The notes beneath the pieces were generated by a model. The model saw only the letters and a list, made by a program, of their open reading frames with translations, did no database searches and had not been told where the DNA came from. Positions 45,067 to 56,196 of a stretch of 64,000 nucleotides of DNA are shown in pieces; position 1 is the stretch's first letter; each line of letters opens with the position of its first letter. The stretch comes from Fidelibacterota bacterium (GTDB lineage: Bacteria > Pseudomonadota > Alphaproteobacteria > Rhodospirillales > Rhodospirillaceae). A program made the translations under genes and the position numbers. Where the stretch lies: positions 1-64,000 of the forward strand of contig PASS01000077.1 of the NCBI GenBank assembly GCA_002712165.1, read 5' to 3'.

Positions 45067-46230
45067 CTAAAGCTCTTTCGGGTCATCGCCCGCCAAAATA
45101 TATTCGCACCTCAATCGCCGCGCCTCACCAACTTCATCGTTAGTTTCGCCAAGCCCAGAAACTACAGTCCAACCCTTGTCTTGCCATCCCAATACGACGG
45201 ACCTAGGTGTTTTGAATGGAACGAATAGGCGCCTTGCCTCCTTCCTATGTTGCGTAACACCCAGAAGTGAATCTACTAGCAGAGTAGCCCCAGTAGCAGG
45301 CTCATCGCCGTCGTTACGCAACAGAGTGTAACGGCCACCGCGTCCGAGTTCTCGCTGCGCATATTTGGAAAAGATAGAGAAAGTGATTCCGCAATGATAT
45401 TCAAATCCACGATTTTCAATTGGATCAACCGTAAGCGATAGATCAGTCGATGCAGCACGAATTTCTTCGGCAACGGTTATCAGTTTTTGCCACTCGATTT
45501 CAGCCTTCTGTGGAAGATCAACCTTTTCCAATCGTTCGATAGCTTCTTCATAAGGTCCAGAAGCAACAACAAAAGCAGAAAGAATATCGCCGGCATCCCC
45601 ACCCAAAGCCATTATTTCAGTTATATCTTTATGATCGAGTGCTGCACGCAATAGGCTGAGATTTTTCTCTGGAACTTTAGCCACAGTAAGGATGGCAGGC
45701 ACCAAGGTTGGTATCGACAAATCAATACTTACTCACTCAACTCCAAGAGCAGCTAGCGCCTCGGCAACTATAAAAATGACCTCCGCATCAGCTGCGCCCT
45801 CAGGAGCACCTATAAGTTCGATGCCAGCTTGTGAGAATTGCCGCTCAGGCTCCAAATGTGTTCCCCGCACCCTTAGAACCTGCCCCGAATACATCACACG
45901 AAGGGGCCGAGGGTTTTTAGCTAGTCTGGTGGCAGCAATGCGAGCAACTTGAGTAGTGATATCAGCGCGAATACCAAGAGTGCGATGTGATACTGGATCG
46001 AGCATACGAAATATGCGCTCGTCCATGGCCGTTCCCACGCCCGACAGCAGAGTATCTTCAAATTCCGCAAGTGGCGGCTTTACGAGTTCATAGCCATTTC
46101 TGCTAAATGTACGCTTAAGCCTATCCACCACATCAGACTCAAGAGCAGCGTCTGGCGCAAGCACATCCCGTAATCCTGCGGGCAACAAAGGCTTAGATGC
46201 TATCTCTATCATGAGTATACACTTCCGCAC
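45067..46230 (-). pseudogene. hisZ: ATP phosphoribosyltransferase regulatory subunit (HisZ), interrupted by an in-frame TGA
   Basis: ORF 45733-46230 (LLPAGLRDVLAPDA...ALAALGVE*) and ORF 45067-45720 are in the same frame, separated by TGA at 45733-45735; read-through reads ALGVE*VSIDLSIPTLVPAIL. Confidence 0.8.
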
Positions 46231-46302
46231 GCGGGTAGAATCTTTGTAAGCGCACGGTTATACGCTGCCGCTGACCTAGCAACAAGACTTGGCCAAAATT
46301 CG

Positions 46303-47886
46303 CTAAAAAGCCAAACTTTGCGCTTGCCTCACGTGAGGGAGAGCTTTTACCTGGCTTAAGAGTGCCTCACACACTGGCTGGTCTAATTTAAGTAGAGCTA
46401 TTGCATCGCCTGTGTTCTCATGACGGCCGAGATGAAACGACGCAATATTCACTCCCCCCTCGCCCAAAGTCGTGCCAAGGGCACCTATGAAACCAGGTTT
46501 ATCATCATTAAGTACGAATAGCATATTTGGGCCAACTTCTGCTTCAATGTGAATATCATTAATATCTACAAGGCGTGGGAAGCTACCTCCAAAAAGAGTA
46601 CCCGAAATACTTCGGGTTTGGCGTTCGGTTGTCACCGTTAGCTTCATGTATGTTTGGTATATCTCGTGCTCATCACATTTGACTTCGCGAACATTAACAT
46701 CGCGCTCGCGAGCAATAGCTGGAGCGTTAACCATATTCACGCTTTCCATTAATGGAGACAGCAAACCCTTGAGTGCGATCGATGTAAGAGGCCGAGTATT
46801 AAGCGTTGCAACATGGCCCGCATAATCCACTGTCACTGACTTTAAGCCTGAAGTAGTAATTTGGCCAGCAAAGCTTCCTAGATCTTCTGCTAATTTGATA
46901 TATGGTTTAAGTTTAGGCGCATCTTCCGCAGATACTGAGGGCATATTTAGAGCATTCGAGACTGCCCCTGAAAGCAGATAATCAGAAATTTGATCAGCGA
47001 TCTGTATCGCAACATTTTCCTGGGCTTCGTTTGTAGATGCCCCCAAGTGTGGGGTGCACACAACATTATCCATACCGAATAATGAGTTAGATTTTGCTGG
47101 TTCTTGTTCAAATACGTCAAGGGCCACACCCGCCACTTGACCCTCTTCTAGAGCAATCTTTAAATCGGCCTCATTCACAAGGCCACCCCTAGCGCAATTA
47201 ATAATCCGCACACCTGTTTTCATCTTTGCGATCGACTTCGCGTCAATAATATTTCGAGTTGTATCTGTTAGTGGCACATGAAGCGTTATGAAGTCCGCCC
47301 GCGAGAAAATACTTTCAAGCTCGACTTTCTCAACACCCAAATCATCTGCCCGTTCTTGAGAAAGGTAAGGGTCGAAAGCGATCACCTTCATTTTAAGGCC
47401 CAGGGCGCGATCAGAAACAATTGAGCCAATATTTCCGCAACCAATTATGCCGAGTGTTTTTCCAAACAGCTCGACTCCCATGAACATTGACTTTTCCCAC
47501 CTACCAGCATGGGTAGATGAGTTGGCAGCTGGTATTTGTCGCGCGAGCGCCGTCATCAATGAGATAGCATGTTCAGCTGTTGTAATAGCGTTACCAAACG
47601 GTGTGTTCATCACCGCAACGCCTCTAGCCGTGGCAGCTTCAACATCCACGTTGTCTACACCAATGCCCGCACGGCCAATTACTTTTAGTTTAGTAGCCGC
47701 CGACAAAACCTTACCCGTCACCTTAGTATTCGAGCGGATAGCCAAACCATCATATTCTCCAATGATTTCAACAAGCTCCTTTGGACTCAGATCGGTTCTG
47801 ATGTCTACGTCGAGTTTCCTATTTTTGAAAACCTCAACTGCAGAAGAACTGAGTTTATCGCTAATCAGGACTTTAGGCTTTACCAT
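46303..47886 (-). CDS. serA: D-3-phosphoglycerate dehydrogenase
   Basis: GRAGIGVDNVDVEAATARGVAVMNTPFGNAITTAEHAI; C-terminal ACT-like domain. Confidence 0.96.
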   Translation of the reverse strand: MVKPKVLISDKLSSSAVEVFKNRKLDVDIRTDLSPKELVEIIGEYDGLAIRSNTKVTGKVLSAATKLKVIGRAGIGVDNVDVEAATARGVAVMNTPFGNAITTAEHAISLMTALARQIPAANSSTHAGRWEKSMFMGVELFGKTLGIIGCGNIGSIVSDRALGLKMKVIAFDPYLSQERADDLGVEKVELESIFSRADFITLHVPLTDTTRNIIDAKSIAKMKTGVRIINCARGGLVNEADLKIALEEGQVAGVALDVFEQEPAKSNSLFGMDNVVCTPHLGASTNEAQENVAIQIADQISDYLLSGAVSNALNMPSVSAEDAPKLKPYIKLAEDLGSFAGQITTSGLKSVTVDYAGHVATLNTRPLTSIALKGLLSPLMESVNMVNAPAIARERDVNVREVKCDEHEIYQTYMKLTVTTERQTRSISGTLFGGSFPRLVDINDIHIEAEVGPNMLFVLNDDKPGFIGALGTTLGEGGVNIASFHLGRHENTGDAIALLKLDQPVCEALLSQVKALPHVRQAQSLAF

Positions 47887-47910
47887 GTCTTTTGCTTTCC
47901 TTGCCCAAGC

Positions 47911-49071
47911 TCAGGTGGGCTTCACCTCGTCATAAGCCCAGTCGAGCCATGGCACAAGTTTTTCTATATCGTCGGTATCAACCGTCGCACCGCCCCAAAT
48001 TCTTAGTCCCGGAGGCGCATCGCGATAAGAACCAATATCCAAGGCTACGCCTTCCGCACTAAGCAGACTAATAATTTTCTTAGCGGTTTCCGATTGTTTC
48101 TCCGACGAAAGGTTTTTGAACCAATCCGCTGTGATTTTTAGGCAAATAGATGTGTTGGAGCGTGTCTCAGGATTCTCAGCCAGAAAATCAATCCAATCCT
48201 TTGTCTCCAACCAATCTGAAATCACCTTCAAGTTCGCCTCCGAACGCTGGATGACGCCAGGTAGCCCACCCACGTTTTCCACCCAATTCAAGGCATCCAA
48301 CGCGTCCTCAACGCAAAGCATCGAAACCGTGTTGATGGTATCACCTTGAAATATACTTTCCTGCAGCTTTCCTCCTTTGGTTAGGCGGAATATTTTTGGC
48401 AGTGGCCATGGTGGATTATAATTCTCCAAGCGTTCCACCGCGCGCGGTGAAATAATTAGCATGCCGTGCTGAGCTTCTCCACCTAGAACCTTTTGCCACG
48501 AGTAGGTTGCCACATCGATTTTATCCCAGGGAATTTCCATTGCGAAAACAGCCGAGGTAGCATCGCATATCGTTAGGCCTTTACGATTAGACGGAATCCA
48601 TTCTCCATTTGGAACGCGAACACCAGACGTCGTGCCATTCCATGTAAATACCACGTCGTGGTCAAAATTAACCTCGCCAAGGTCAGGGAGTTGTCCGTAG
48701 TCGGACTTAATAACTCGAACATCCTTCAGTTTTAACTGACTCACCACATCAGTAACCCATCCTTTACCAAAACTTTCCCAAGAAAGCATGTCAACGGGAC
48801 GAGCACCAATGCAAAGCCATAGAATCATTTCCATTGCGCCTGTGTCCGACGCAGGGACGATAGCAATTCTGTAATCCTTCGGTAAATCCAAGATATTCCG
48901 TGTCTTTTCTAGCACCGCTTTGATGCGAGCTTTCGCAGGCTTTGAACGATGAGACCGACCAACGAGAGCCTCCTGCAAAGCGCTAAGAGTCCATCCCGGA
49001 TGCTTAGCACACGGTCCAGAAGAGAAATTGGCACGCGCTGGCCGTACCGGCGGTTTCGCAATGGCAGACAT
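47911..49071 (-). CDS. serC: Phosphoserine aminotransferase
   Basis: [16 protein letters not shown]..., [27 protein letters not shown]. Confidence 0.95.
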   Translation of the reverse strand: MSAIAKPPVRPARANFSSGPCAKHPGWTLSALQEALVGRSHRSKPAKARIKAVLEKTRNILDLPKDYRIAIVPASDTGAMEMILWLCIGARPVDMLSWESFGKGWVTDVVSQLKLKDVRVIKSDYGQLPDLGEVNFDHDVVFTWNGTTSGVRVPNGEWIPSNRKGLTICDATSAVFAMEIPWDKIDVATYSWQKVLGGEAQHGMLIISPRAVERLENYNPPWPLPKIFRLTKGGKLQESIFQGDTINTVSMLCVEDALDALNWVENVGGLPGVIQRSEANLKVISDWLETKDWIDFLAENPETRSNTSICLKITADWFKNLSSEKQSETAKKIISLLSAEGVALDIGSYRDAPPGLRIWGGATVDTDDIEKLVPWLDWAYDEVKPT

Positions 49072-49142
49072 TCTACAAGTGACCCTTCAACTAGAAAGCC
49101 ATATCCATATGAAGACGGCCAGGAAGGAGCCGAGGCGCCCGA

Positions 49143-49171
49143 AGTTTAGAAATGAGGGACAGCTGCGTCAA
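49143..49171 (-). promoter_or_regulatory. Putative sigma70-type promoter upstream of serC
   Basis: Minus strand TTGACG - 17 nt - TAAACT, about 70 nt upstream of serC start. Confidence 0.5.
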
Positions 49172-49197
49172 TGAGGCGTCATAAAAGTTTCTGCATA

Positions 49198-50004
49198 TCA
49201 GGCATGCAAAAAAGGCATCACTGTATGCCCATGATTTAAAGGCCCGTGCCCCTGTCCTAACCCTGGCGCTGTTTTGATGGCTTTTCGCACATAAGAGCGA
49301 GCTCTTGAGACAGATTCGACCAGGGGTTGCCCAGCCGCCAAGCCCACGGCTATTGCCGATGCCAGGGTACATCCCGTACCGTGTGTGGAGCGAGTATCAA
49401 TACGCTGATCCTCAAATCGAACCACCTTATCGGCTGTAATTAAAAGGTCCACCAAATGATTTTCTTCTAGGTGACCACCCTTTAGCAGGACAGCCTGCGC
49501 TCCTAGTCCTCTCAAATCATCTACAGCAGCTTCCATATCAGCCAATGTCTTAATTTTAAGACCGGTCAGCACCTCAGCCTCAGGTAAATTGGGTGTCACC
49601 AAAGCCGCCCCTTTAATAAGACATTCTGCACACGCTTTGGCAGCACTTGCAGCCAAAAGGACATGCCCCCCCTTGGAGCGCATAACTGGATCAACTACCC
49701 GCGGAATTCTAGGGCCGACTTCATTAAAAGCGTTATGAACAGATTCAATTACTGAAACCGATGACAACATCCCTATTTTAACTATATCAGCACCCAAATC
49801 TCTTACTACCTCTATGATTTGAGCAGCTACGATATCGGCTGGGATTTCATGGACTGCAGAAACCTTTTTTGTGTTTTGCACTGTCACTGCAGTAATCGCT
49901 GACATTGCATAACCGCCTAAGGCTGTCACCGTTTTAATATCTGCTTGAATTCCGGCCCCACCACCAGAATCAGAACCCGCAACGATCAGTACACGACCAG
50001 ACAA
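49198..50004 (-). CDS. thiD: Hydroxymethylpyrimidine/phosphomethylpyrimidine kinase
   Basis: LIVAGSDSGGGAGIQADIKT, THGTGCTLASAIA; TTG start at 50004 preceded by GGGAGG, which removes the overlap with glmM. Confidence 0.93.
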   Translation of the reverse strand: MSGRVLIVAGSDSGGGAGIQADIKTVTALGGYAMSAITAVTVQNTKKVSAVHEIPADIVAAQIIEVVRDLGADIVKIGMLSSVSVIESVHNAFNEVGPRIPRVVDPVMRSKGGHVLLAASAAKACAECLIKGAALVTPNLPEAEVLTGLKIKTLADMEAAVDDLRGLGAQAVLLKGGHLEENHLVDLLITADKVVRFEDQRIDTRSTHGTGCTLASAIAVGLAAGQPLVESVSRARSYVRKAIKTAPGLGQGHGPLNHGHTVMPFLHA

Positions 50005-50017
50005 ATGCTTCCTCCCT

Positions 50018-51385
50018 TTAAAGTTCCGCAGCTGAAGTAGAGATAATTCTCTCAAGGTCGGTAACTAATGCCTTCACTTGTGCCTCATCGTCTCCCTCTA
50101 CCATTATACGGATTAGAGGCTCTGTCCCGGATTTCCTAATTACTAGACGCCCACTTCCACCAAGACGCCGCTCAACTTCCGTAATGGCCTGCTTTACCTC
50201 TTCCAATTTTAGAACGGCTTCTGCCTTCTTTCCGTTCTTAAGGCCAACATTAGTCAGTAGCTGGGGTACCGGCTCGTAAAGGCGCAATGCTTCACTAGCT
50301 GGCTTACCACCTTCAACAAGCGCTGCTAGCACCTGAAGGGCAGCAATGGTGCCATCTCCCGTGGTTGCGTGCTGGCCCATAATGATGTGCCCTGATTGCT
50401 CACCACCTAGATTACAGCCACTTTGTCTCATTTCGTCCACCACATACCTGTCGCCCACGTTAGTGCGAACAAGTTGCAATCCAGTAGAATTAAGATGGCG
50501 CTCTAATCCCAGATTACTCATAACTGTCGCCACGACAGCACCGCCCTTTAGCTGGGCTTTATGTTGCCAGTGCTTTGCAACAAGAGCGAGTACCTGATCT
50601 CCGTCAACCATCTCACCGCGCTCATCACAAAACAAAACACGATCAGCGTCACCATCCAAAGCAATCCCCAAATGGGCTTGTTGACTCACTACAAGGTCTT
50701 GGAGACGACTTGGATAAAGCGAACCGCAATCTTGATTGATATTAAAACCATTAGGTTCAACCCCGATCCTAATAACATCCGCACCAAGTTCCCAAAATAC
50801 TGTCGGGGCGACTTTGTAAGCAGCGCCGTTAGCACAATCGACGACAACCTTAAGACCATCAAGCCGAAGGCCTCTGGGAAAGGTTGTTTTTGCGTACTCA
50901 ATGTAACGCCCACCTGCATCTTCTAGTCGCTTGGCTCGACCCAGCCGATTCGGCGCAATGCGGGCTTCATCTAAGTCACCACCCATCAGGTTTTCTATTT
51001 CTAGCTCAATGGCATCCGACAATTTGTAACCATCAGGTCCGAATAACTTAATTCCATTGTCTTGAAACGGATTATGCGATGCAGATATCATGACGCCTAA
51101 ATCGCAACGCATAGCGCGAGTCAGCATTGCGATTCCAGGGGTTGGAATAGGTCCGACAAGAATAACATCCATACCCACTGAAACAAATCCAGCAGTCAGA
51201 GCAGGCTCCAACATATAGCCTGAAAGCCTTGTGTCCTTGCCAATCACCACTCGGTGCCGGTGACTTCCCCGAGTAAATCGCTGGCCCGCAGCTACCCCAA
51301 GGCGCATAATAGTCTCGACAGTCATGGGCTCGGCATTTGCAAGACCACGCACACCATCGGTTCCAAATAAAGCTCTCCCACTCAT
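50018..51385 (-). CDS. glmM: Phosphoglucosamine mutase
   Basis: [48 protein letters not shown]. Confidence 0.96.
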   Translation of the reverse strand: MSGRALFGTDGVRGLANAEPMTVETIMRLGVAAGQRFTRGSHRHRVVIGKDTRLSGYMLEPALTAGFVSVGMDVILVGPIPTPGIAMLTRAMRCDLGVMISASHNPFQDNGIKLFGPDGYKLSDAIELEIENLMGGDLDEARIAPNRLGRAKRLEDAGGRYIEYAKTTFPRGLRLDGLKVVVDCANGAAYKVAPTVFWELGADVIRIGVEPNGFNINQDCGSLYPSRLQDLVVSQQAHLGIALDGDADRVLFCDERGEMVDGDQVLALVAKHWQHKAQLKGGAVVATVMSNLGLERHLNSTGLQLVRTNVGDRYVVDEMRQSGCNLGGEQSGHIIMGQHATTGDGTIAALQVLAALVEGGKPASEALRLYEPVPQLLTNVGLKNGKKAEAVLKLEEVKQAITEVERRLGGSGRLVIRKSGTEPLIRIMVEGDDEAQVKALVTDLERIISTSAAEL

Positions 51386-51497
51386 GGATTCTCCATTGTG
51401 TTCAATACGGTGTAAGTTTTGGGCTTTCCGCCCATTTAAATCAAGCACTGGAAGTGGTCTTTATCGTTAAATACACGCCCGATCTTCAAGAACAACA

Positions 51498-52589
51498 CTA
51501 ATCATCGATAGCTGCCAGTCTCTGAACAATTTTTAGAGCTTGGCAGGTTTCCGCCACATCATGGACGCGGAGAATTTGTGCCCCCTGCGCAGCCGCATAC
51601 AATGCTGCGGCAAGTGAACCAGGAAGACGATTGTCAGCAGCCTCGCCATTACTCAGCTTAGCAATAAAGCTTTTGCGCGAAGCCCCAAAAACTATAGTAC
51701 AGCCAAGACCATGAAAAAGACTTAAGTAATCCATTATATCCACGTTGTGAGGCAGGCTTTTTCCGAATCCTACCCCTGGGTCTACTGCTATATTTTGCTC
51801 TGAAACCCCCGCATCCACACAAGCTGCCACACGGCTTTCTAGAAAATTGAATACGTCTCCCGGGGCCCATGCATACTTTGGTTTCTCTTGCATAGTTTGC
51901 GGCTGACCTTGCATATGCATGAGTATCACTGGAACACCAGCATCGGAAACTATGCGCAGGGAATTAGTATCACCGGTCAAAGCAGTAACATCATTCACAA
52001 TAGTTGCACCAGCATCTATCGCTGCGGCCATAACCGGCGCATGTCTAGTATCTATGGATACACATATTCCTCGTGTTGCAAGGCCCTGGATCACAGGCAC
52101 AACCCGAGCAATCTCTATTTCAGATTTGACAGGAGTCGCACCAGGCCTCGTAGATTCTCCTCCAACATCGATAATGCTCGCGCCTGATTCACTTAGCTTC
52201 AGCCCATGAGAAATTGCAGCTTCAGTATTATTATATTGCCCACCATCTGAGAAACTGTCGGGTGTTACGTTAACAATTCCCATAATGATAGGTTGCGAAA
52301 ACTCAAAACCAGCAAACGTGGGGTTCGGGCGCTCAAATAATGCAAGCTGTGATACCAACTGTGACCTAAAGTGTTCTTCAACATAATCACACTTTTGCTC
52401 AAATGATGAACGCGAGACAATAACGGATTGCACCGCTCGGTTTTTAACATTAGAAATTTCAATAATTGGAAAAGCAAAAGAACTACCCCCTATATTAAGA
52501 GGCCAGGCCATGCCTTGGGCTATCGCATCCAATGCAGTTCTTCCTTTTAAGAAGGCACGGGGCGTAAAATAGATGCATGCATCAACCAC
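51498..52589 (-). CDS. folP: Dihydropteroate synthase
   Basis: IMGIVNVTPDSFSDGGQYN, DVGGESTRPGATPV, FGASRKSFI. Confidence 0.95.
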   Translation of the reverse strand: MVDACIYFTPRAFLKGRTALDAIAQGMAWPLNIGGSSFAFPIIEISNVKNRAVQSVIVSRSSFEQKCDYVEEHFRSQLVSQLALFERPNPTFAGFEFSQPIIMGIVNVTPDSFSDGGQYNNTEAAISHGLKLSESGASIIDVGGESTRPGATPVKSEIEIARVVPVIQGLATRGICVSIDTRHAPVMAAAIDAGATIVNDVTALTGDTNSLRIVSDAGVPVILMHMQGQPQTMQEKPKYAWAPGDVFNFLESRVAACVDAGVSEQNIAVDPGVGFGKSLPHNVDIMDYLSLFHGLGCTIVFGASRKSFIAKLSNGEAADNRLPGSLAAALYAAAQGAQILRVHDVAETCQALKIVQRLAAIDD

Positions 52590-52605
52590 CGACTACGCTC
52601 CTAAA

Positions 52606-52637
52606 CTAAAGGCCCCGCCTGCAGGTGGGGCCTTTAG
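52606..52637 (-). terminator. Strong GC-rich hairpin between ftsH and folP (terminator or attenuator)
   Basis: CTAAAGGCCCCACC-TGCA-GGCGGGGCCTTTAG: 14-bp stem with one wobble, 4-nt loop. Confidence 0.7.
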
Positions 52638-52660
52638 TATAAGCCTGCGAGACAAAATTA

Positions 52661-54607
52661 TCAGCCACCTGGCTGAGGCTCAGTCGTTGGACCAAAACCT
52701 TTGGGCCCGGACTTCCGTTCGCGGCTACCATTGGTATCTGTTGTCGGCACTGAAGCTCGACGCCCAGCATCCTTGGGTCTAGGAGGCGACTTATCCGACT
52801 TATCAATCGTTTCTCCGCGCAATAATGCCTCAATTTCAGTACGCGAAAGCGTCTCATGTAAAAGCAAACCCTGAGCAATGATTTCTAATTCATCACGATG
52901 CTTAGTTAAAATTTCTCGCGCTACTTTCTCGCCTGAGTCAACAAACTTACGGACTTCCTCATCGATAATACCAGCGGTAGCATCCGAAACATTCTTTTGC
53001 TGTGTAACAGAGTGGCCGAGAAAAACCTCTCCCTGATTTTCATTATAGCGCAAGGGTCCAAGCCGTTCCGAAAACCCGTATTCAGTAACCATACGTCTGG
53101 CTATGTCGGTTGCTCGCCTTATATCATCTGAAGCGCCAGTCGTAATTTTTTCGGGCCCAAACACCATTTCTTCAGCGACGCGGCCTCCGAATAGGCTCGC
53201 TAATTGAGCTGAGAGCTCGGCCTTTGACATGCTGTATTTGTCACGCTCGGGCAAATACATTGTTACACCTAAAGCTCTGCCACGCGGTATTATAGTTACC
53301 TTATGAAGTGGCTCGTGGCTCGGAACATGCATCATAACTAATGCATGCCCACCTTCGTGATAGGCCGTAAGCTTTTTTTCATCTTCAGTCATAACCATCG
53401 AGCGCCGTTCAGCGCCCATAAGTACCTTATCCTTAGCTTCCTCAAACTCGGGCATACCTACAACACGCTTAGCCTTGCGAGCAGCCAGAAGAGCAGCCTC
53501 ATTAACAAGATTGGCAAGATCCGCTCCGGAAAACCCGGGCGTACCACGTGCAATAACTTTAAGATCCACATCTGAGCCTAGAGGCGTATCCTTACTATGC
53601 ACATCTAAAATTTTTGCCCTGCCCAATATATCTGGATTAGGTACTACGACCTGACGATCGAAGCGCCCAGGCCGGAGAAGAGCAGGATCCAAAACATCGG
53701 GGCGATTTGTAGCCGCAATGAGGATCACACCCTCGTTTGCCTCAAAACCGTCCATTTCAACCAGTAATTGATTGAGGGTCTGTTCACGTTCATCGTTACC
53801 ACCACCGAGACCGGCCCCACGGTGACGGCCCACAGCATCGATTTCATCTATAAATATGATGCAAGGCGCATTCTTTTTGCCTTGTTCAAACATATCACGT
53901 ACCCGTGATGCGCCGACTCCAACAAACATTTCGACAAAGTCAGATCCCGAAATCGTAAAGAATGGAACATTAGCCTCACCGGCGATCGACCGGGCTAATA
54001 AAGTCTTACCAGTTCCCGGTGGCCCAACCAGCAACACACCCTTAGGGATTTTACCGCCCAACCGTTGAAATTTTTGTGGATCACGCAGGAACTCTACAAT
54101 TTCTTCAAGTTCCTGCTTAGCTTCATCAACACCGGCAACATCTTCAAAAGTAACCCTACCTTGCTTTTCAGTAAGCATTTTTGCGCGGGACTTACCGAAA
54201 CCCATAGCTTTACCGCCACCCGATTGCATCTGGCGCATGAAAAATACCCATACGCCGATCAGTAGCAGCATCGGGAACCAAGAAATAATGACTCCCCAGA
54301 AAGAAAGCTCGTTATCCGCAATAGGTATTGCTTTGATTTGGACCCCATTATCACGAAGCATAGGCACAAGCTCTGGGTCCTTTGGCGCATAAGTGCGAAA
54401 CTCACCACCAGATTTATAAACACCAGTGATATTTTCGCCTTGAATAACTACCTCGTTGACCTCAGATCGTTCTATCGCCGCCATGAAATCAGAAAAATAG
54501 ATCTCCTCGCTCGCATTTCTGGGAGCAGATCCTTGAAAAAGATTAAACAGTGCAACCACAAAAACCAGAATGATTGCCCAGAGCATTAAATTACGGCTGA
54601 TGTTCAA
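52661..54607 (-). CDS. ftsH: ATP-dependent zinc metalloprotease FtsH
   Basis: [31 protein letters not shown]. Confidence 0.97.
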   Translation of the reverse strand: MNISRNLMLWAIILVFVVALFNLFQGSAPRNASEEIYFSDFMAAIERSEVNEVVIQGENITGVYKSGGEFRTYAPKDPELVPMLRDNGVQIKAIPIADNELSFWGVIISWFPMLLLIGVWVFFMRQMQSGGGKAMGFGKSRAKMLTEKQGRVTFEDVAGVDEAKQELEEIVEFLRDPQKFQRLGGKIPKGVLLVGPPGTGKTLLARSIAGEANVPFFTISGSDFVEMFVGVGASRVRDMFEQGKKNAPCIIFIDEIDAVGRHRGAGLGGGNDEREQTLNQLLVEMDGFEANEGVILIAATNRPDVLDPALLRPGRFDRQVVVPNPDILGRAKILDVHSKDTPLGSDVDLKVIARGTPGFSGADLANLVNEAALLAARKAKRVVGMPEFEEAKDKVLMGAERRSMVMTEDEKKLTAYHEGGHALVMMHVPSHEPLHKVTIIPRGRALGVTMYLPERDKYSMSKAELSAQLASLFGGRVAEEMVFGPEKITTGASDDIRRATDIARRMVTEYGFSERLGPLRYNENQGEVFLGHSVTQQKNVSDATAGIIDEEVRKFVDSGEKVAREILTKHRDELEIIAQGLLLHETLSRTEIEALLRGETIDKSDKSPPRPKDAGRRASVPTTDTNGSRERKSGPKGFGPTTEPQPGG

Positions 54608-54759
54608 TTTGTCCTCTATTTGGTTTCGCTGGTATTATTTCCAGCATTCCGTCTGCCAGTTCACCTAAACAGCCTGATTCAGCTTTTATATATACCTATA
54701 TAAATAGTGCGATACGGTGTCTGCGCAAGCAAAGCGTGAAAGTCTTACGCAATACGTCA

Positions 54760-56196
54760 TTATTTTGGGTGTGATATTTTCGCAGCCATCCCCATAATTG
54801 GCAGAGAACTGCCAATTTCAGGGATAAATTCCACCTGCGCTCGAAAAATACTTTTATAGTCATTGCACAGATAGTCAGCATGTGGGACTGCCACCAAACG
54901 GTTAGAATCGGAAATAATCGGCAAGGTTTCACGGATGCGGGCCGGTACATTCTCAAGTGACGATTGAGGATTCTCAACACGAAATATACGCCATACAGAC
55001 GGGCTCATGCGAGAAATACTAAAAGATTGTTTGGGCCCGTTACTTATATCGGAAAACAGACTCACCCTAAAGCGACCGTCCCAAACAACATTTTTATTTA
55101 TTGCAACCTGTAGACTAGCTGCAATCTTTGCTGTTTCACGGCAAACAAGAAGATTGTCTCCTTCACGCTGAACAAAACACCCATGAAGCGTAGCATCGCG
55201 CCAAGGTCTGCTGACTATGCGGTCGTATAGGCCTTGTAGATTTTTAAAACGGGGTCCATAAGCTGCACCACTAACTGCCATGAGAATTCGAGAAATCGTA
55301 CGTAAGCCGATTTCTTCTGGCGTATTTACTAATTTTTGAACTGATAATCGAGCCACACCATAGCCGTCAAATCTACCCGCAACCTTAAAAAAATCGACGA
55401 CAGACTGGTCGAGTGCTAATTTGGCTCGTCGCAAGTGCCCCACAGTATTAAGTAGTCGTTGCCTCGTAAATCCTTCTCGCTCCAAAATTTCTTGTGACTT
55501 GCGAAAACGGACCCTGGTACTCGAATCACTATTGTTTGAAGGATCATCGATCCAATTTTGCCCTCGGGCTCGACAAACTTCGGCCAACTGGGCTTTGGTA
55601 AAATTTAACAAAGGGCGCAGTAAGAAAATACCGCCACGTTGAATCATGGGCGACATAGCGGAAAGGCCTTCAATTCCACTACCCCTAGCAAGTCGCATAA
55701 GGAATGTTTCTACTTGGTCATCAGCATGGTGGGCAACCAATAAATGCCCAAAGCCATTGGTTGCACACCAATGATTCATAAGGTCATAGCGTGCATTTCG
55801 GGCAGCATGTTGTGGACTTGAGGCTATTTTACGTTTCTGAGCACCATCATCCCACCGTAGCACCGTATGAGCTATATTCCTTGCGGCTAGCCAATCACTA
55901 ACTTGGGCTGATTCAGCACTCGATGAATCTCGAAGGCAATGATCCACCGTCAAGGTATGAATGGAAACTTTTACATTGTTCGACCATTCCAAGAGCAAAA
56001 GAACAAGAGCCATGCTATCGGAACCACCAGAAACAGCTACAGCAAGATTAGAGCCAGGTGGAATTATAAACTGAGCCATAGCGGCATTGAATGCCGCAGC
56101 CGATTGTTCATCGCTAGTATCAGTGTGTTCCATAACCATGCTATGCCGTCGCTCTCTTTTGCAATGCTTAAGCGCTATTCCAAGCCTTATTTGCAC
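54760..56196 (-). CDS. tilS: tRNA(Ile)-lysidine synthase; start uncertain
   Basis: VAVSGGSDSMALVLLLLEW, HHADDQVETFLMRLARGSGIEGL. Confidence 0.92.
   Translation of the reverse strand: MQIRLGIALKHCKRERRHSMVMEHTDTSDEQSAAAFNAAMAQFIIPPGSNLAVAVSGGSDSMALVLLLLEWSNNVKVSIHTLTVDHCLRDSSSAESAQVSDWLAARNIAHTVLRWDDGAQKRKIASSPQHAARNARYDLMNHWCATNGFGHLLVAHHADDQVETFLMRLARGSGIEGLSAMSPMIQRGGIFLLRPLLNFTKAQLAEVCRARGQNWIDDPSNNSDSSTRVRFRKSQEILEREGFTRQRLLNTVGHLRRAKLALDQSVVDFFKVAGRFDGYGVARLSVQKLVNTPEEIGLRTISRILMAVSGAAYGPRFKNLQGLYDRIVSRPWRDATLHGCFVQREGDNLLVCRETAKIAASLQVAINKNVVWDGRFRVSLFSDISNGPKQSFSISRMSPSVWRIFRVENPQSSLENVPARIRETLPIISDSNRLVAVPHADYLCNDYKSIFRAQVEFIPEIGSSLPIMGMAAKISHPK

Noticed and set aside
45733-45735. 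TGA as a reassigned sense codon (alternative genetic code) explaining the hisZ stop
   Set aside because: Other genes in the window (nuoG, ruvC) terminate at TGA, and tryptophans are encoded elsewhere without needing TGA; a local mutation or local read-through is simpler.
47447-47935. 162-aa plus-strand ORF antisense to serA
   Set aside because: Shadow ORF opposite a conserved gene; low-complexity Ser/Thr/Ala translation.
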